Of a stretch of DNA of 62,514 nucleotides, positions 34,223-44,460 are shown one piece after another. How positions within the stretch are numbered: the stretch's first letter is position 1; each line of letters starts with the position of its first letter. The DNA is from Salegentibacter sp. (GTDB lineage: Bacteria; Bacteroidota; Bacteroidia; Flavobacteriales; Flavobacteriaceae): contig JAGXIH010000014.1 of the NCBI GenBank assembly GCA_024635795.1, positions 1 through 62,514 on the forward strand. The letters are read 5' to 3'. The translations under genes and the position numbers were made by a program. The notes under the pieces are model-generated. The model made no database searches, was not told the origin of the DNA, and worked only from the letters and a program-made list of their open reading frames with translations.

Positions 34223-36424
34223 TTACTCGTTTTTAGCTGAAACTTCCTGTGAATCTATTACCTTAATATCGGTACCCAAACGTTGCAGGTAAGCTATAAG
34301 GGCCACGATCTCCCGGTTACGCATCTCTACGAATTCGGTATTGTTCTCTTCGGCATATTTCTTATCTGCCTGATAGGTACGCGCGAAGTCAGGATCGGAA
34401 TGAAGGTTTTCTTCAATTCCAGTTCCTTGTTCCAGCATCCACTGCTGTGCATTTGCGATCTCTTCTTCAGTATATGGCACTCCCAAGGTACTAAGCGCAC
34501 GCATCTTAGCTTCGGTATCACTCTTATCCAACTTATCGGTGATCAGCCATTTGTAGGCCGGCATAATTGAGCCGGAAGAAGTACTCTGCGGATCGTACAT
34601 ATGGTTTAGGTGCCAGTTATCGGAGTATTTACCTCCCACCCGCATTAGATCGGGGCCGGTTCGTTTACTACCCCATAAGAACGGATAGTCGTAAACATAT
34701 TCACCCGCTTTGGAGTATTCTCCATAGCGTTCTACTTCACTTCTAAAAGGCCTGATCATCTGCGAGTGACATCCCACACAACCTTCTCTGATGTAAATAT
34801 CGCGGCCTTCAAGTTCCAGCGGAGTATATGGTTTTACACTGGAAATCACAGGTACATATTCATCTACCATCAGCGAGGGGACAATTTGTACAATACCCCC
34901 AATCAAAATAGCGATAGTAGCATACAAGGTAAGTTTAACCGGTCTTCTTTCCAGCCAGGTGTGGTAACCTTCGCCGATAACCCGTTTCCTGGTAACTTTC
35001 TGCAGCGGTGCAGCTTCAGCAAGTTCATCTTCTACAGCACTTCCTTGTCTTACGGTTTTTATGATGTTATAAAGCAGGATGAAAGCACCCACGATATATA
35101 AACTACCACCTATTGCACGCATCCAGTACATAGGAATAATTGAACTTACGGTTTCCAGGAAGTTACCGTAAGTAAGGGTTCCATCGGGATTGAATTGCTT
35201 CCACATAGAAGCCTGAACAAATCCGGCAACATACATAGGCAGGGTATAGATAATAATACCAAGAGTACCTATCCAGAAATGTGCATTGGCAAGTTTAATC
35301 GAATAAAGTTTTGTTTTAAACAATCGTGGCACCATCCAGTAGACCATCCCAAAGGTTAGGAAACCGTTCCAGGCTAAAGCACCAACGTGCACGTGCGCTA
35401 TAATCCAGTCACTAAAGTGGGCAATAGCGTTTACGTTTTTAAGCGACAACATTGGCCCTTCAAAGGTTGCCATCCCGTAACCGGTAATAGCCACCACCAT
35501 AAATTTTAGAACAGGATCTGTTCTAACCTTATCCCAGGCTCCTCGCAGGGTTAACAATCCGTTGATCATACCACCCCAGGATGGGAAAAGCAGCATTATT
35601 GAAAAAGCAACACCAAGGTTCTGGGCCCAATCCGGCAATGCAGAATATAGCAGGTGGTGTGGTCCGGCCCAGATATAAATAAATATCAGGGACCAGAAGT
35701 GAATAATCGATAGTCTGTATGAATAAACAGGCCTGTTGGCAGCTTTAGGCACAAAGTAGTACATAAGCCCAAGGAAAGGCGTGGTAAGGAAAAATGCCAC
35801 CGCATTATGCCCGTACCACCATTGTACCAATGCATCCTGTACTCCGGAGAAAATAGAATAACTTTTAAAAGCTGAAACAGGTATTTCAAGGTTATTTACA
35901 ATATGCAGAACGGCAACGGTCACGAAAGTAGCCAGGTAAAACCAGATAGCTACATAGAGGTGGCGCTGCCGGCGTTTAATCATTGTCATAATAAGGTTGA
36001 GTCCAAAAGCTACCCAAACAATGGTAATGGCGATATCAATTGGCCATTCAAGTTCAGCGTATTCCTTGGAACTGGTAAAACCCATTGGCAGGGTAATAGC
36101 AGCGGCAACGATAATGGCTTGCCAACCCCAGAAGTTTATGTTACTAAGGGCATCACTCCACATTCTGGCTTTCAGGAGCCGCTGGGTAGAGTAATATACT
36201 CCGGCAAAAATGGCGTTACCAACAAAGGCAAAGATCACCGCGTTAGTGTGCAGTGGTCTTAACCGACCAAAACTAAGCCAGGCAATGCCATCGGTAAGGT
36301 TAGGGAATAGAAACATAAAGGCCAGAAGCAGGCCAATACTCATTCCCACAATACCCCATACGAGGGTGGCAATGGTAAAATTCTTTACGATCTTATTATC
36401 GTAATAAAACTGTTCTGTTTGCAT
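34223..36424 (-). CDS. ccoNO: cbb3 cytochrome c oxidase, fused subunits I and II (CcoN–CcoO)
   Basis: The 733-aa protein has a CcoN part (1 to about 475) with about 12 membrane segments. It holds histidines His60, His206 (GHNAVAF), His256/257 (GPHHLLY) and His344/346 (AHVHVGA), which fit the haem and CuB ligands. A CcoO part follows (about 500–733) with c-haem motif CVGCH (549–553) and [12 protein letters not shown]. Fusion of N and O is typical of Bacteroidota. It reduces oxygen with high affinity and pumps protons. Confidence 0.97.
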   Translation of the reverse strand: MQTEQFYYDNKIVKNFTIATLVWGIVGMSIGLLLAFMFLFPNLTDGIAWLSFGRLRPLHTNAVIFAFVGNAIFAGVYYSTQRLLKARMWSDALSNINFWGWQAIIVAAAITLPMGFTSSKEYAELEWPIDIAITIVWVAFGLNLIMTMIKRRQRHLYVAIWFYLATFVTVAVLHIVNNLEIPVSAFKSYSIFSGVQDALVQWWYGHNAVAFFLTTPFLGLMYYFVPKAANRPVYSYRLSIIHFWSLIFIYIWAGPHHLLYSALPDWAQNLGVAFSIMLLFPSWGGMINGLLTLRGAWDKVRTDPVLKFMVVAITGYGMATFEGPMLSLKNVNAIAHFSDWIIAHVHVGALAWNGFLTFGMVYWMVPRLFKTKLYSIKLANAHFWIGTLGIIIYTLPMYVAGFVQASMWKQFNPDGTLTYGNFLETVSSIIPMYWMRAIGGSLYIVGAFILLYNIIKTVRQGSAVEDELAEAAPLQKVTRKRVIGEGYHTWLERRPVKLTLYATIAILIGGIVQIVPSLMVDEYVPVISSVKPYTPLELEGRDIYIREGCVGCHSQMIRPFRSEVERYGEYSKAGEYVYDYPFLWGSKRTGPDLMRVGGKYSDNWHLNHMYDPQSTSSGSIMPAYKWLITDKLDKSDTEAKMRALSTLGVPYTEEEIANAQQWMLEQGTGIEENLHSDPDFARTYQADKKYAEENNTEFVEMRNREIVALIAYLQRLGTDIKVIDSQEVSAKNE

Positions 36425-36426
36425 AG

Positions 36427-36618
36427 TTATTCAGTTTTCTCTTGTTTGGGGGTTTTATTTTTGGATTTTGAGTTTACTAATTCGTCTTCAAACAGCATCC
36501 GGACCGAAGGTGTATACATATCGTCATACTGGCCCTTTTTTACCGAGAGGATAAAAGCTATAAAGAAAATTATGGCTACCAGAACGCTTAGTGCCAGTAG
36601 CAGGTAGATAATATTCAT
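36427..36618 (-). CDS. ccoS: cbb3 oxidase assembly protein CcoS
   Basis: The 63-aa protein has one N-terminal membrane helix ([23 protein letters not shown]) and the [14 protein letters not shown] region that marks CcoS. It is first in the oxidase operon, 2 bp before CcoNO. CcoS is needed for cofactor insertion. Confidence 0.93.
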   Translation of the reverse strand: MNIIYLLLALSVLVAIIFFIAFILSVKKGQYDDMYTPSVRMLFEDELVNSKSKNKTPKQEKTE

Positions 36619-36637
36619 AGTTTAGTTAATTGCGCCA

Positions 36638-36680
36638 CAAAAATAATGGCTTGTTAAAATTTAAAATATGACCTCAATCA
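36638..36680 (-). promoter_or_regulatory. cco operon promoter with FNR-like box
   Basis: Minus-strand -7 element TATTTTTG (36638–36645), a full TAnnTTTG match. An FNR-like box TGAT-TGAG-GTCA (36669–36680) has its centre 33 bp away. One base of the second half-site differs from the consensus. Confidence 0.75.
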
Positions 36681-36692
36681 GGTTTCATAAGT

Positions 36693-39074
36693 TTAAAATT
36701 GCTTAAGTCTTTTCCCAACAAGGTTAGTTGCCAGGCTGGTAAAAGCCACTATACTAATGGAACTCAGGGGCATAAGGATTGCCGCGATCACCGGCATTAA
36801 ATTCCCGGTTACTGCAAATGCCAGACCCACAACATTATAGCACAGGCTCAACACAAAACTCCATTTAATGATTTTCATCCCTTTTTCTGAAATTTCAAAG
36901 AAGCTATGCAGATCTTTCAACCTGGAAGCATCCAAAATCCCGTCACAGGCAGGAGAAAAAACATTTATATTTTCTGAAACCGATATTCCCACATCACTTT
37001 GGGCCAGTGCTCCGGCATCGTTAAGACCATCACCCACCATCATCACTTTGTTGCCTTGCTGCTGAAGCCTTTTTATAAAATCCAGCTTATCTTCAGGTTT
37101 CTGGTTAAAATAATATTTGGTTTGCAGTGGGAGCATCTTCTCCAGGTGCTCTTTCTCCCCATCATTATCTCCTGAAAGAATAAAGATCTGTTTGCCTTTC
37201 CCAAGTTTTTCCAGGAGTTCTTCCAGGCCTTCCCGATAAGAATTTCTGAAAATATAACGCCCCTTGTATTCCCGGTTACTGCTAATATGAACAGCGGTTT
37301 TATTGGCTTGCCTGGTTTCGGTAAGAGGCTGCTCTACAAACTCGGCTGAACCTATCTTTAAATTGCTTTGTTTATGTTTGGCCTCAATCCCTCTTCCGGT
37401 ATGTTCGGTAAATTCATCTGGAGTAAGGATTTCATTTTTATTGAGAATATCATATAACTGTCGGCTGAGTGGATGTCCCGATGCCCGAAGACTTCCGCTG
37501 AGCAATTTTTCTTCTTCTGCGGTAAGCTTAAGGCCTTCGTAATATATTTCGGCTTTTTTGTTGGTAGTGATCGTTCCGGTTTTATCAAAGACCAGGCAAT
37601 CAATTTGTGCCATCTGTTCAATAATTCCTGCTTCCTTGAGGTAGAATTTATTTCTTCCGAAAATGCGAAGCAAATTACCTAGCGTAAAAGGCGTAGACAG
37701 GGCTATGGCACAGGGACAGGCTATAATGAGCACCGCGGTGAAAACATTTAAAACTTTTGTAGGATCGTAGAATATCCAAAACAGGCTGGCAAGGAATGCA
37801 ATACTTAAAACGGCCGCCGTAAAACGCTTGCTGATCTGGTTGATAAGGCTTTGAAAAGCCGTATTCTTATTCTTTTTAAAAACCTCATTGCTCCAGAGTT
37901 TTGTTAGATAACTCTGGTTTATTGCTTTTATCGCTTCAATCTCAATTAATCCGCCTTGTTGGCGGCCCCCGGCAAACAGGGTTTCTCCCTGTAATTTTTC
38001 TACGGCGTTGGCTTCTCCGGTTACAAAACTGTAATCAATTAGCGCATCGCCTTTCATCAGTACAGCATCTATTGGAATTAACTCACTGTTTCTTATCAGG
38101 ATGCGGTCTCCGGGTTCGATATCGTAAACCTGCACCTGCTCTTCGGTGTTTTCTGAATTGAGACGGGTAACTCCAATAGGGAAATAAGATTTATAATCCC
38201 GCTCAAAAGAGAGGTAGGAATAGGTTTTCTGCTGAAAAAATCTTCCTAAAAGCAGAAAGAACACCAGGCCGGTGAGGCTATCGAAAAAGCCTGTTCCCAG
38301 GTTCAGGACGATCTCTGCCGTACTGCGCAGAAATAATACAGCAATTCCCAGGGCTATAGGCACATCTATATTCAGCATATTAGCCCGCAAACCTTTATAG
38401 GCTGAAATAAAATAACCGGAGCCCGCGTAAAAAACTACGGGAAGAGAGAAGGCAAACATCATCCAGCGGAATAAATTTTTGAACCGGTCCAACCAGAATT
38501 CATTTACTTCAAAATATTCGGGGAAAGAGAGGAACATCACATTCCCAAAGGCAAAGCCCGCCACCCCCAATTTATAGATAAGACTTCGGTTTATATCCGG
38601 TTTCTTTTCATCAAAATCTTTAAGGCTAATATAAGGCTCATAACCAATTCTACTTAACAGGTATGCCAGGTCTTTTAGCGAGACATCTTCAGAATTATAG
38701 GTGATTCGAACTGTTTTACCCGGAAAATCGACCTGAGAGGTTTTTACGCCCGGATTAAGTTTATTGAGGTTTTCCAGCACCCAGATACAAGAACTGCAAT
38801 GCATAGACGGAATGAGCAGGTTGACCACCTGGGTGTTGTTTTCGTCGAATTCTAAAAGCTTTGCCACGATCTCCTGATTATCAAGAAAATCGAATTTCCG
38901 CTCGGAAGAAGCCGGAGAGATTCCGGGATTATTATCCAAATCATAATAATAGGAAAGATCACTTTCATTAAGGATCTCATAAACCGTTTTACAGCCCGTG
39001 CAACAGAAATCCTTTTCCTGAAATCTTAAATGCTCTTCTTTACATTCTTCACCGCAGTGAAAGCAACTGGTCAT
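36693..39074 (-). CDS. ccoI: CcoI/FixI-type copper-transporting P-type ATPase
   Basis: The 793-aa protein has an N-terminal zinc-ribbon-like metal-binding domain (CFHCG, FCCTGC) and an HMA domain with CSSC (93–96). It also has a TGEA loop, ion-site CPC (453–455), phosphorylation site DKTGT (497–501) and GDGLND. It exports copper for cbb3 oxidase assembly. I start at the ATG at 39074; the frame also opens with TTG two codons earlier. It has its own FNR-like promoter and does not need the cco promoter. Confidence 0.95.
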   Translation of the reverse strand: MTSCFHCGEECKEEHLRFQEKDFCCTGCKTVYEILNESDLSYYYDLDNNPGISPASSERKFDFLDNQEIVAKLLEFDENNTQVVNLLIPSMHCSSCIWVLENLNKLNPGVKTSQVDFPGKTVRITYNSEDVSLKDLAYLLSRIGYEPYISLKDFDEKKPDINRSLIYKLGVAGFAFGNVMFLSFPEYFEVNEFWLDRFKNLFRWMMFAFSLPVVFYAGSGYFISAYKGLRANMLNIDVPIALGIAVLFLRSTAEIVLNLGTGFFDSLTGLVFFLLLGRFFQQKTYSYLSFERDYKSYFPIGVTRLNSENTEEQVQVYDIEPGDRILIRNSELIPIDAVLMKGDALIDYSFVTGEANAVEKLQGETLFAGGRQQGGLIEIEAIKAINQSYLTKLWSNEVFKKNKNTAFQSLINQISKRFTAAVLSIAFLASLFWIFYDPTKVLNVFTAVLIIACPCAIALSTPFTLGNLLRIFGRNKFYLKEAGIIEQMAQIDCLVFDKTGTITTNKKAEIYYEGLKLTAEEEKLLSGSLRASGHPLSRQLYDILNKNEILTPDEFTEHTGRGIEAKHKQSNLKIGSAEFVEQPLTETRQANKTAVHISSNREYKGRYIFRNSYREGLEELLEKLGKGKQIFILSGDNDGEKEHLEKMLPLQTKYYFNQKPEDKLDFIKRLQQQGNKVMMVGDGLNDAGALAQSDVGISVSENINVFSPACDGILDASRLKDLHSFFEISEKGMKIIKWSFVLSLCYNVVGLAFAVTGNLMPVIAAILMPLSSISIVAFTSLATNLVGKRLKQF

Positions 39075-39094
39075 ATGCAACGTAGATTTTTCGG

Positions 39095-39137
39095 CAAATT
39101 TTAGGCAATTGCGCCGGTTGAAATATGATTAGAATCA
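39095..39137 (-). promoter_or_regulatory. ccoI promoter with FNR-like box
   Basis: Perfect TGAT-N4-ATCA core (39126–39137, reading equally well on the minus strand). A -7-like element AAAATTTG (39095–39102, one base off TAnnTTTG) has its centre 33 bp away. Confidence 0.7.
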
Positions 39138-39221
39138 GGTTTACGAGTTAATTAAGAATTGTACTATCAACTTTTACAAGTTAAATTTAAGAAAATTTTA
39201 ATAAGCGGTATCCTTCCGATG

Positions 39222-40565
39222 TTAAATTTTCCTCTTTCGTTTTTTGGCTTTTGAGATGATGTTTAAGTAGAAATACCCTATTAATCCTGCGAGCATCGAA
39301 GCGAATAGGATCCCGATCTTTGCCTGGGCCTGTAAGGCTTCGTCAACAAATGCGAGTTCGGTGATGAATAAGGACATAGTAAATCCAATTGCCGCAAGAA
39401 ATCCCAGCCCGTAGATATGTTTCCATTTTACATTTCTGGGTAGCGCCGAAATTTTAAAGAAGACCATTAGCCTTGTGAAAATGACAATTCCTAAGAATTT
39501 TCCGAAAATAAGACCAAAGATGACGCCCAGGGTTACCGGGCTGTGAAGAATGTCAAAAGATGCAACGTCTATAGTAACCCCTGCATTGGCAAAGGCGAAA
39601 AGTGGGAGCACTACAAAACTCACAAAGGGATAAAGTGCGTGTTCCAAACGTTGGAGGGGAGGAGTTGCATCTTCGGTTAGGGAAGAGAACTTTTCTATGG
39701 TATGGGTAATCTTTTCTTCGGCTTCAACGGGATTTTTTTCTCTGTCCCGGTAATGTTGTTTTATTTCAAAGACAAGCATTTTTGCCTTCCGCAGAAAAAG
39801 TGGTGTATTGATACGTTTGGAAGTAGGCACAGCAAAGGCAGCCAGCACCGCGGCTATAGTGGCATGAACCCCTGAAAGCAAAATTGCCATCCATAAACCG
39901 CCTATTCCCATAATCGCGTAAAAGAGCGTATTCCTTATTCCAATAATATTTGCGGTTATTAGGATTAATAGAAAGAAAGCTCCAACTGCCAGGCTTTCGA
40001 GAGAAATTTCAGAAGTATAGAAAAATGCGATCACCAGTACAGCCCCGAGGTCATCTACAATAGCAATTGCCGTAAGTAGGATCTTTAAGGTAAATGGAAC
40101 TCTGTCGCCCAGCAGAAAAAGAATACCTAAAGCAAAGGCGATATCGGTAGCCATCGGGATTCCCCAACCGGAGACTCCCGGTCCTCCTGCGTTCAAATAA
40201 TAGTAGATAGCAGCCGGCACGAGCATACCTCCAATCGCTGCAGCCACAGGTAGGATAGATTTCCCAAAGCTGGACAATTCCCCCTGCAGGATCTCCCTTT
40301 TTAGTTCCAGGCCTACCATAAAAAAGAAAATAGACATCAGCCCATCATTAATCCAATGCAAGAGGTTTTTTCGTAAAACAAAATCGTTTATGCCAAGGTG
40401 GATATATTGTTTCCAAAGGCTGTGATAAGCTTCAGCGAGGGGAGAATTAGCGACGATCATCGCCAGAACGGCCGAAAAGATCAACACCAGGCCAACGGAG
40501 GTCTGTTTTTCTATAAAATTCTTTATGGGCAGTAAAAAATAGAGATCGAGGCCAGATTTTTTCAT
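39222..40565 (-). CDS. nhaA: Na+/H+ antiporter NhaA
   Basis: The 447-aa protein has about 12 membrane segments. The ion-binding pair Asp171/Asp172 (AIVDDLGAV) corresponds to Asp163/164 of E. coli NhaA, with an upstream ATDIAFALGI. A charged loop (about 245–300) is longer than in E. coli. It exchanges sodium for protons in pH and salt tolerance, fitting a marine host. Monocistronic. Confidence 0.96.
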   Translation of the reverse strand: MKKSGLDLYFLLPIKNFIEKQTSVGLVLIFSAVLAMIVANSPLAEAYHSLWKQYIHLGINDFVLRKNLLHWINDGLMSIFFFMVGLELKREILQGELSSFGKSILPVAAAIGGMLVPAAIYYYLNAGGPGVSGWGIPMATDIAFALGILFLLGDRVPFTLKILLTAIAIVDDLGAVLVIAFFYTSEISLESLAVGAFFLLILITANIIGIRNTLFYAIMGIGGLWMAILLSGVHATIAAVLAAFAVPTSKRINTPLFLRKAKMLVFEIKQHYRDREKNPVEAEEKITHTIEKFSSLTEDATPPLQRLEHALYPFVSFVVLPLFAFANAGVTIDVASFDILHSPVTLGVIFGLIFGKFLGIVIFTRLMVFFKISALPRNVKWKHIYGLGFLAAIGFTMSLFITELAFVDEALQAQAKIGILFASMLAGLIGYFYLNIISKAKKRKRKI

Positions 40566-40846
40566 AATTCAGCTGCTGATTTGTTTTTAAAGTTACAACC
40601 TCTTAAAAATAAGGAATATGATAAGGCTCAGGTTTTAAGTTATAAAAATGATTCCTGGAACTGATACCTGCGACATAAAGTGGGGAAATAGTGAACACTT
40701 GAATTACAAATCCTTAGAAAAGTTTATGGCTTAAGCAAGGGTACCGGCGGTAAATTCACCCCTATAGCAGGCTGGCACAAAATATGTAAAAATCCTGTGC
40801 GTTTTAACCTTATAAATTGAAACTCAGGTTTATTAACCCAAAGACT

Positions 40847-42040
40847 ATGAAAAAGATACACTTGTATATATTTAGTTTACTGCTTTCTTTTCCTGCAATA
40901 ATTCAGGCTCAAAGCTTTAATGAAAATCAATCGGTGACCGAGCAGGTGCTTAACGAGCTCAACAGGGAGCGAAGCCTCCTAAGCCGGAACCTCGATTACA
41001 GAATCAAAGAGATCGATTCTAAAATCAGTACCCTTGATGAAAGCATTAAAAATTCAAATTCCTCTGCCGAGAAGGTTGAAAAGCTTCTGGAGCGTGTAAA
41101 GTACCTGGAAGAAAGACAGGAAGAGCTAGATAAGAACACCGTGAGTGTTTATAAATACAATTATAGTTCTGCGGTGCTTAACCTGGCTTCGATGGAGCGG
41201 GAGATAAAACCACTCAACCTTTTCAACAGTTCACGGGAGTTTTATTCCACCCTGGATCAGGTGAGTAATCCTATGAATTATGATGGTTACAAGGAATGGT
41301 TTGGCACCTTCAAAAAATATGTGGATGAAGAAAAAAAAGATGATGCCCGCCTCGATGCTCTAAGTCATATTCTAACCGTAACCGGTGATCTTACTAAAGG
41401 AACGCCCTTCACCGGTATGCTTGCCGGCAGCCTGTTTGACGGAATTGGTAGTTTCATTAATAACCTTAAACGCCGTGATCAGGAGCTTAGAGAGCACAGT
41501 ACCGAAATGCTAAAGCTAACCACCACGGTGGCCCAGTTTACTCACGACAAAGACCTTATCGAAACCGAATGGGAATCTATCAATAAGAGTTTAGATGAGC
41601 TGAAGGAACTTCAGAATAAAGCTCTGAAAGAAAATCTTACCGAAATGCTGAGTATTGACCTCAAAGAGTTCGAAAAGAATTTCACCGACGAAACCGATGC
41701 TAAAAAACGAACCCAGTATATTTTAGATATTTCAAAGGTCGCCGAAAATAAGATTGCAGAAGAAAAAGCGAAAAACCCTGAAAACTGGAAACAGGATTAT
41801 CACGACCAGATGATCGCCGTGCAGAACCTTAAGATCAGGTTTGGGACTATCACCTTCAGGATTCTGGAGAACCTCAACAAGTATGAGCACCTTATAGAGA
41901 AATATAATGACGATAAATACCTTAAGGACAGAATGGCTCAGCTCAAACTGAAGTTAGACCTGGTGAGAAACAGTTTTGAAAATACCTTTAATCCGCAGGA
42001 GTATATCAAGGCTTCTAATGAGATGTATGTGGTAGAGTAG
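40847..42040 (+). CDS. Secreted coiled-coil protein of unknown function
   Basis: The 397-aa protein has a cleavable-looking signal peptide (MKKIHLYIFSLLLSFPAIIQAQS). The rest is mostly helical: coiled coils at about 35–100 and 215–390, with a Gly-rich break near 190–205 (TGMLAGSLFDGIGSF). I start at the ATG at 40847, which begins the signal peptide directly; an in-frame ATG ten codons earlier would spoil it. No family recognised. The 281-bp divergent spacer to nhaA holds a TGGCAC motif at 40772–40777 with a weak sigma-54 look. Confidence 0.75.
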   Translation: MKKIHLYIFSLLLSFPAIIQAQSFNENQSVTEQVLNELNRERSLLSRNLDYRIKEIDSKISTLDESIKNSNSSAEKVEKLLERVKYLEERQEELDKNTVSVYKYNYSSAVLNLASMEREIKPLNLFNSSREFYSTLDQVSNPMNYDGYKEWFGTFKKYVDEEKKDDARLDALSHILTVTGDLTKGTPFTGMLAGSLFDGIGSFINNLKRRDQELREHSTEMLKLTTTVAQFTHDKDLIETEWESINKSLDELKELQNKALKENLTEMLSIDLKEFEKNFTDETDAKKRTQYILDISKVAENKIAEEKAKNPENWKQDYHDQMIAVQNLKIRFGTITFRILENLNKYEHLIEKYNDDKYLKDRMAQLKLKLDLVRNSFENTFNPQEYIKASNEMYVVE

Positions 42041-42067
42041 ATTCAAGATTCAAGATTCAAGATTCAT
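42040..42067 (+). repeat. Short tandem repeat GATTCAA
   Basis: About four copies of the 7-bp unit GATTCAA directly follow the stop codon of the coiled-coil gene. A piece of DNA resembling the REP family of 53–55 kb follows (GAGCCTGTACTGAGCG near 42078–42093). Confidence 0.75.
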
Positions 42068-42225
42068 GAAGTAAGCCTGAGCCTGTACTGAGCGATAGGT
42101 GAAGGCTTCGATGTTACATTTTTTTTCATTTTTAAATGCCTTCTATTTTTTCTGAAAATTGCCGGGGTTTTTATTCTTCGCTTAAACTTTAAGTCTTTTT
42201 CCTACCTTTATGGAAAGATTCTTTA

Positions 42226-43308
42226 ATGATTAAAAGAAAAAGGTATTCCCTTAGGCGTCCCAAATCCAATAAAGCCTTACACCAGGCTCCGGGCACGGCC
42301 ACCTACGTAGGCCATAAGGACTCGGTTGAGACTAAACTGGAGGTTATTGATTATAATAAAAAAAGCTTCGACCGCTTTGTCTCAAAAACCCCTGAGGATG
42401 CTTTTAAATTTGAAGCACCCGATAAGGTTACCTGGTTCAATATCGATGGGCTTAGCAATACCGAAGACATTGAAAAACTGGGCAAATATTACGACCTGCA
42501 CCAACTTATCATTGAAGATATTGTAAACACCAACCAGCGACCAAAAATTGATGAGTACGAAGATTACATTTATGTAGTGGCAAAAATGCTTTATCACGGG
42601 AAGAATGGGCATATTGAAAATGAGCATATCAGTTTTGTGCTGGGTAAAAATTACGTGCTAAGTTTCCAGGAAGCCGGGGGAGATGTCTTCAATAATGTTA
42701 GAGATCGGCTTAGCGAGTCGCACGGGCGAATACGCTCTAATGGTTCCGATTACCTGCTCTTTGCTTTACTCGATGCCATTGTAGACAATTACTTTATAGT
42801 AATTGAAGATATTGCCGATAAGATAGAAGACCTTGAGGAACGCCTTTTTGAAAGTCAGCCCAACGATGATATCACCTTCGAGATTCAGGAACTTAAGCGC
42901 GCGATTTTACGGATAAGAAGAGCTGTTTTTCCGCTTCGGGAAGTGGTGAGCAGACTGGAGAAAATGGATGGAGATCTAATTAACGATCGTACCCGAAATT
43001 ATTTACGGGACCTTTATGACCATATTCTCCAGGTTTCAGATAATATCGATATCTATCGCGAAATGACCTGGGGCCTTATGGATATGTACATGACCACCAT
43101 CAGCAATAAAATGAATGAGGTGATGAAAGTACTTACCATAATCGCTACTATTTTTATTCCGCTTACCTTTATTGCAGGGATTTACGGGATGAATTTCGAG
43201 TATATGCCAGAACTCCAGTGGGAATATAGTTATTATGTGCTCTGGGGGATTATGCTCTCTATCTTCATCTTTATGCTTTTCTATTTTAAACGCAAAAATT
43301 GGTTATAA
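42226..43308 (+). CDS. corA: CorA-family magnesium/cobalt transporter
   Basis: The 360-aa protein has a large cytosolic N-terminal funnel and two C-terminal membrane helices. The ion-filter motif YGMNFEYMPEL precedes the last helix. The start is basic (IKRKRYSLRRPKSNK). It forms a pentameric channel for Mg2+. The lactonase gene follows 2 bp after its stop. Confidence 0.95.
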   Translation: MIKRKRYSLRRPKSNKALHQAPGTATYVGHKDSVETKLEVIDYNKKSFDRFVSKTPEDAFKFEAPDKVTWFNIDGLSNTEDIEKLGKYYDLHQLIIEDIVNTNQRPKIDEYEDYIYVVAKMLYHGKNGHIENEHISFVLGKNYVLSFQEAGGDVFNNVRDRLSESHGRIRSNGSDYLLFALLDAIVDNYFIVIEDIADKIEDLEERLFESQPNDDITFEIQELKRAILRIRRAVFPLREVVSRLEKMDGDLINDRTRNYLRDLYDHILQVSDNIDIYREMTWGLMDMYMTTISNKMNEVMKVLTIIATIFIPLTFIAGIYGMNFEYMPELQWEYSYYVLWGIMLSIFIFMLFYFKRKNWL

Positions 43309-43309
43309 A

Positions 43310-44416
43310 ATGAAATTATTTCCTGTCTTTTTATTCAGTTTGTTGAGTATTCCGGGTCTCTCCCAGAACCCTGTTTACATTGGAACTTATACAAAAACCG
43401 AGGGACACGTAGATGGTAAGGCCGATGGTATTTACCTGATGCATCAAAATGCGGAAACCGGAGATTTAAGTGAACCTGTCTGTGTTGCCGAAGTTATCAA
43501 TCCCAGCTTTGTAAAAACCTCAAAGGATGGTAAAAACCTTTATGCGGTAAGTGAGTTGGGGCCAGGTGACGGGGAATCAGGCTATATTTACTCTTTTCAC
43601 AGAAATGAGGATAATTACCTGGAAAAACTCGGGAAAATTTCTACTGAAAGCTTCGCGCCCTGTCATATAGAGATCGATCAAAGCGGGAAATATGTCTTTG
43701 TTTCAAATTATGTTGGTGGCGTGGTAATGCTTTACGAAAGAGGCGAACAGGGCAAGCTTAAGAAAAAACAAAAGATAGAGCTTGAAAATCCTGAAACTTC
43801 TCATCCACATTCGGTGAGTATTTCTGACGATAACAAATTCGCTTACATCAATGATCTGGGTAATAACAAAGTTTGGATCTATAATTTTGATGCAGAAGCG
43901 GGGAAGCTAACTCCTCAGGATAAACCGTATGTCAAGCTTATAGAAGGCGCCGGACCAAGACATTTTACATTTTCAAAGGACGAAAAATTCGCGTATACTA
44001 TAAATGAACTCAACAGCTCCCTGAGTGTCTTCAGGAAAGATTCCTTAGGTGGCCTGAGTCTAATCAAAACTTATCCCAGCCTCCCGAAAAATTTCGGCGA
44101 GAAGAATTCTACGGCCGATATTCACCTGCACCCAAGTGGCAATTTTCTCTATGCTTCTAACCGTGGCCATAACAGTATTGTTGCATTTCAGGTGGACAAG
44201 GAAACCGGAAAACTTAAACTTATAGACCATTATTCTACCCAAGGTGAATTTCCGCGGAATTTCGCGATCTCTACCGATGGTAGCTTTTTATACGCCGCAA
44301 ATCAGAATTCCGATAATATCAGTATTTTCAGAATTAATAAGATAGATGGTAAATTGATTCCGCATTTAGAGCCGGTTGGAGTAAAAACCCCGGTTTGTAT
44401 TGAATTTGCAGAATAA
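43310..44416 (+). CDS. Lactonase family (6-phosphogluconolactonase-like) secreted protein
   Basis: The 368-aa protein has a signal peptide (MKLFPVFLFSLLSIPGLSQ) and a seven-bladed beta-propeller. Repeated blades include CHIEIDQSGKYVFVSNYVGG, SHPHSVSISDDNKFAYINDLG and HLHPSGNFLYASNRGHNS, all family-typical. A secreted location argues against a pentose-phosphate role. The frame extends upstream into corA, but the signal peptide fixes the start at 43310. Confidence 0.9.
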   Translation: MKLFPVFLFSLLSIPGLSQNPVYIGTYTKTEGHVDGKADGIYLMHQNAETGDLSEPVCVAEVINPSFVKTSKDGKNLYAVSELGPGDGESGYIYSFHRNEDNYLEKLGKISTESFAPCHIEIDQSGKYVFVSNYVGGVVMLYERGEQGKLKKKQKIELENPETSHPHSVSISDDNKFAYINDLGNNKVWIYNFDAEAGKLTPQDKPYVKLIEGAGPRHFTFSKDEKFAYTINELNSSLSVFRKDSLGGLSLIKTYPSLPKNFGEKNSTADIHLHPSGNFLYASNRGHNSIVAFQVDKETGKLKLIDHYSTQGEFPRNFAISTDGSFLYAANQNSDNISIFRINKIDGKLIPHLEPVGVKTPVCIEFAE

Positions 44417-44460
44417 AGAATTCCCGAGATAAAGGCTTGGCCATATTTTGGGAATAAATA

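Noticed and set aside
40772..40788. Sigma-54-like promoter (TGGCAC…ATGTA) before the coiled-coil gene
   Set aside because: The -24 part fits but the -12 GC is missing; too weak to call.
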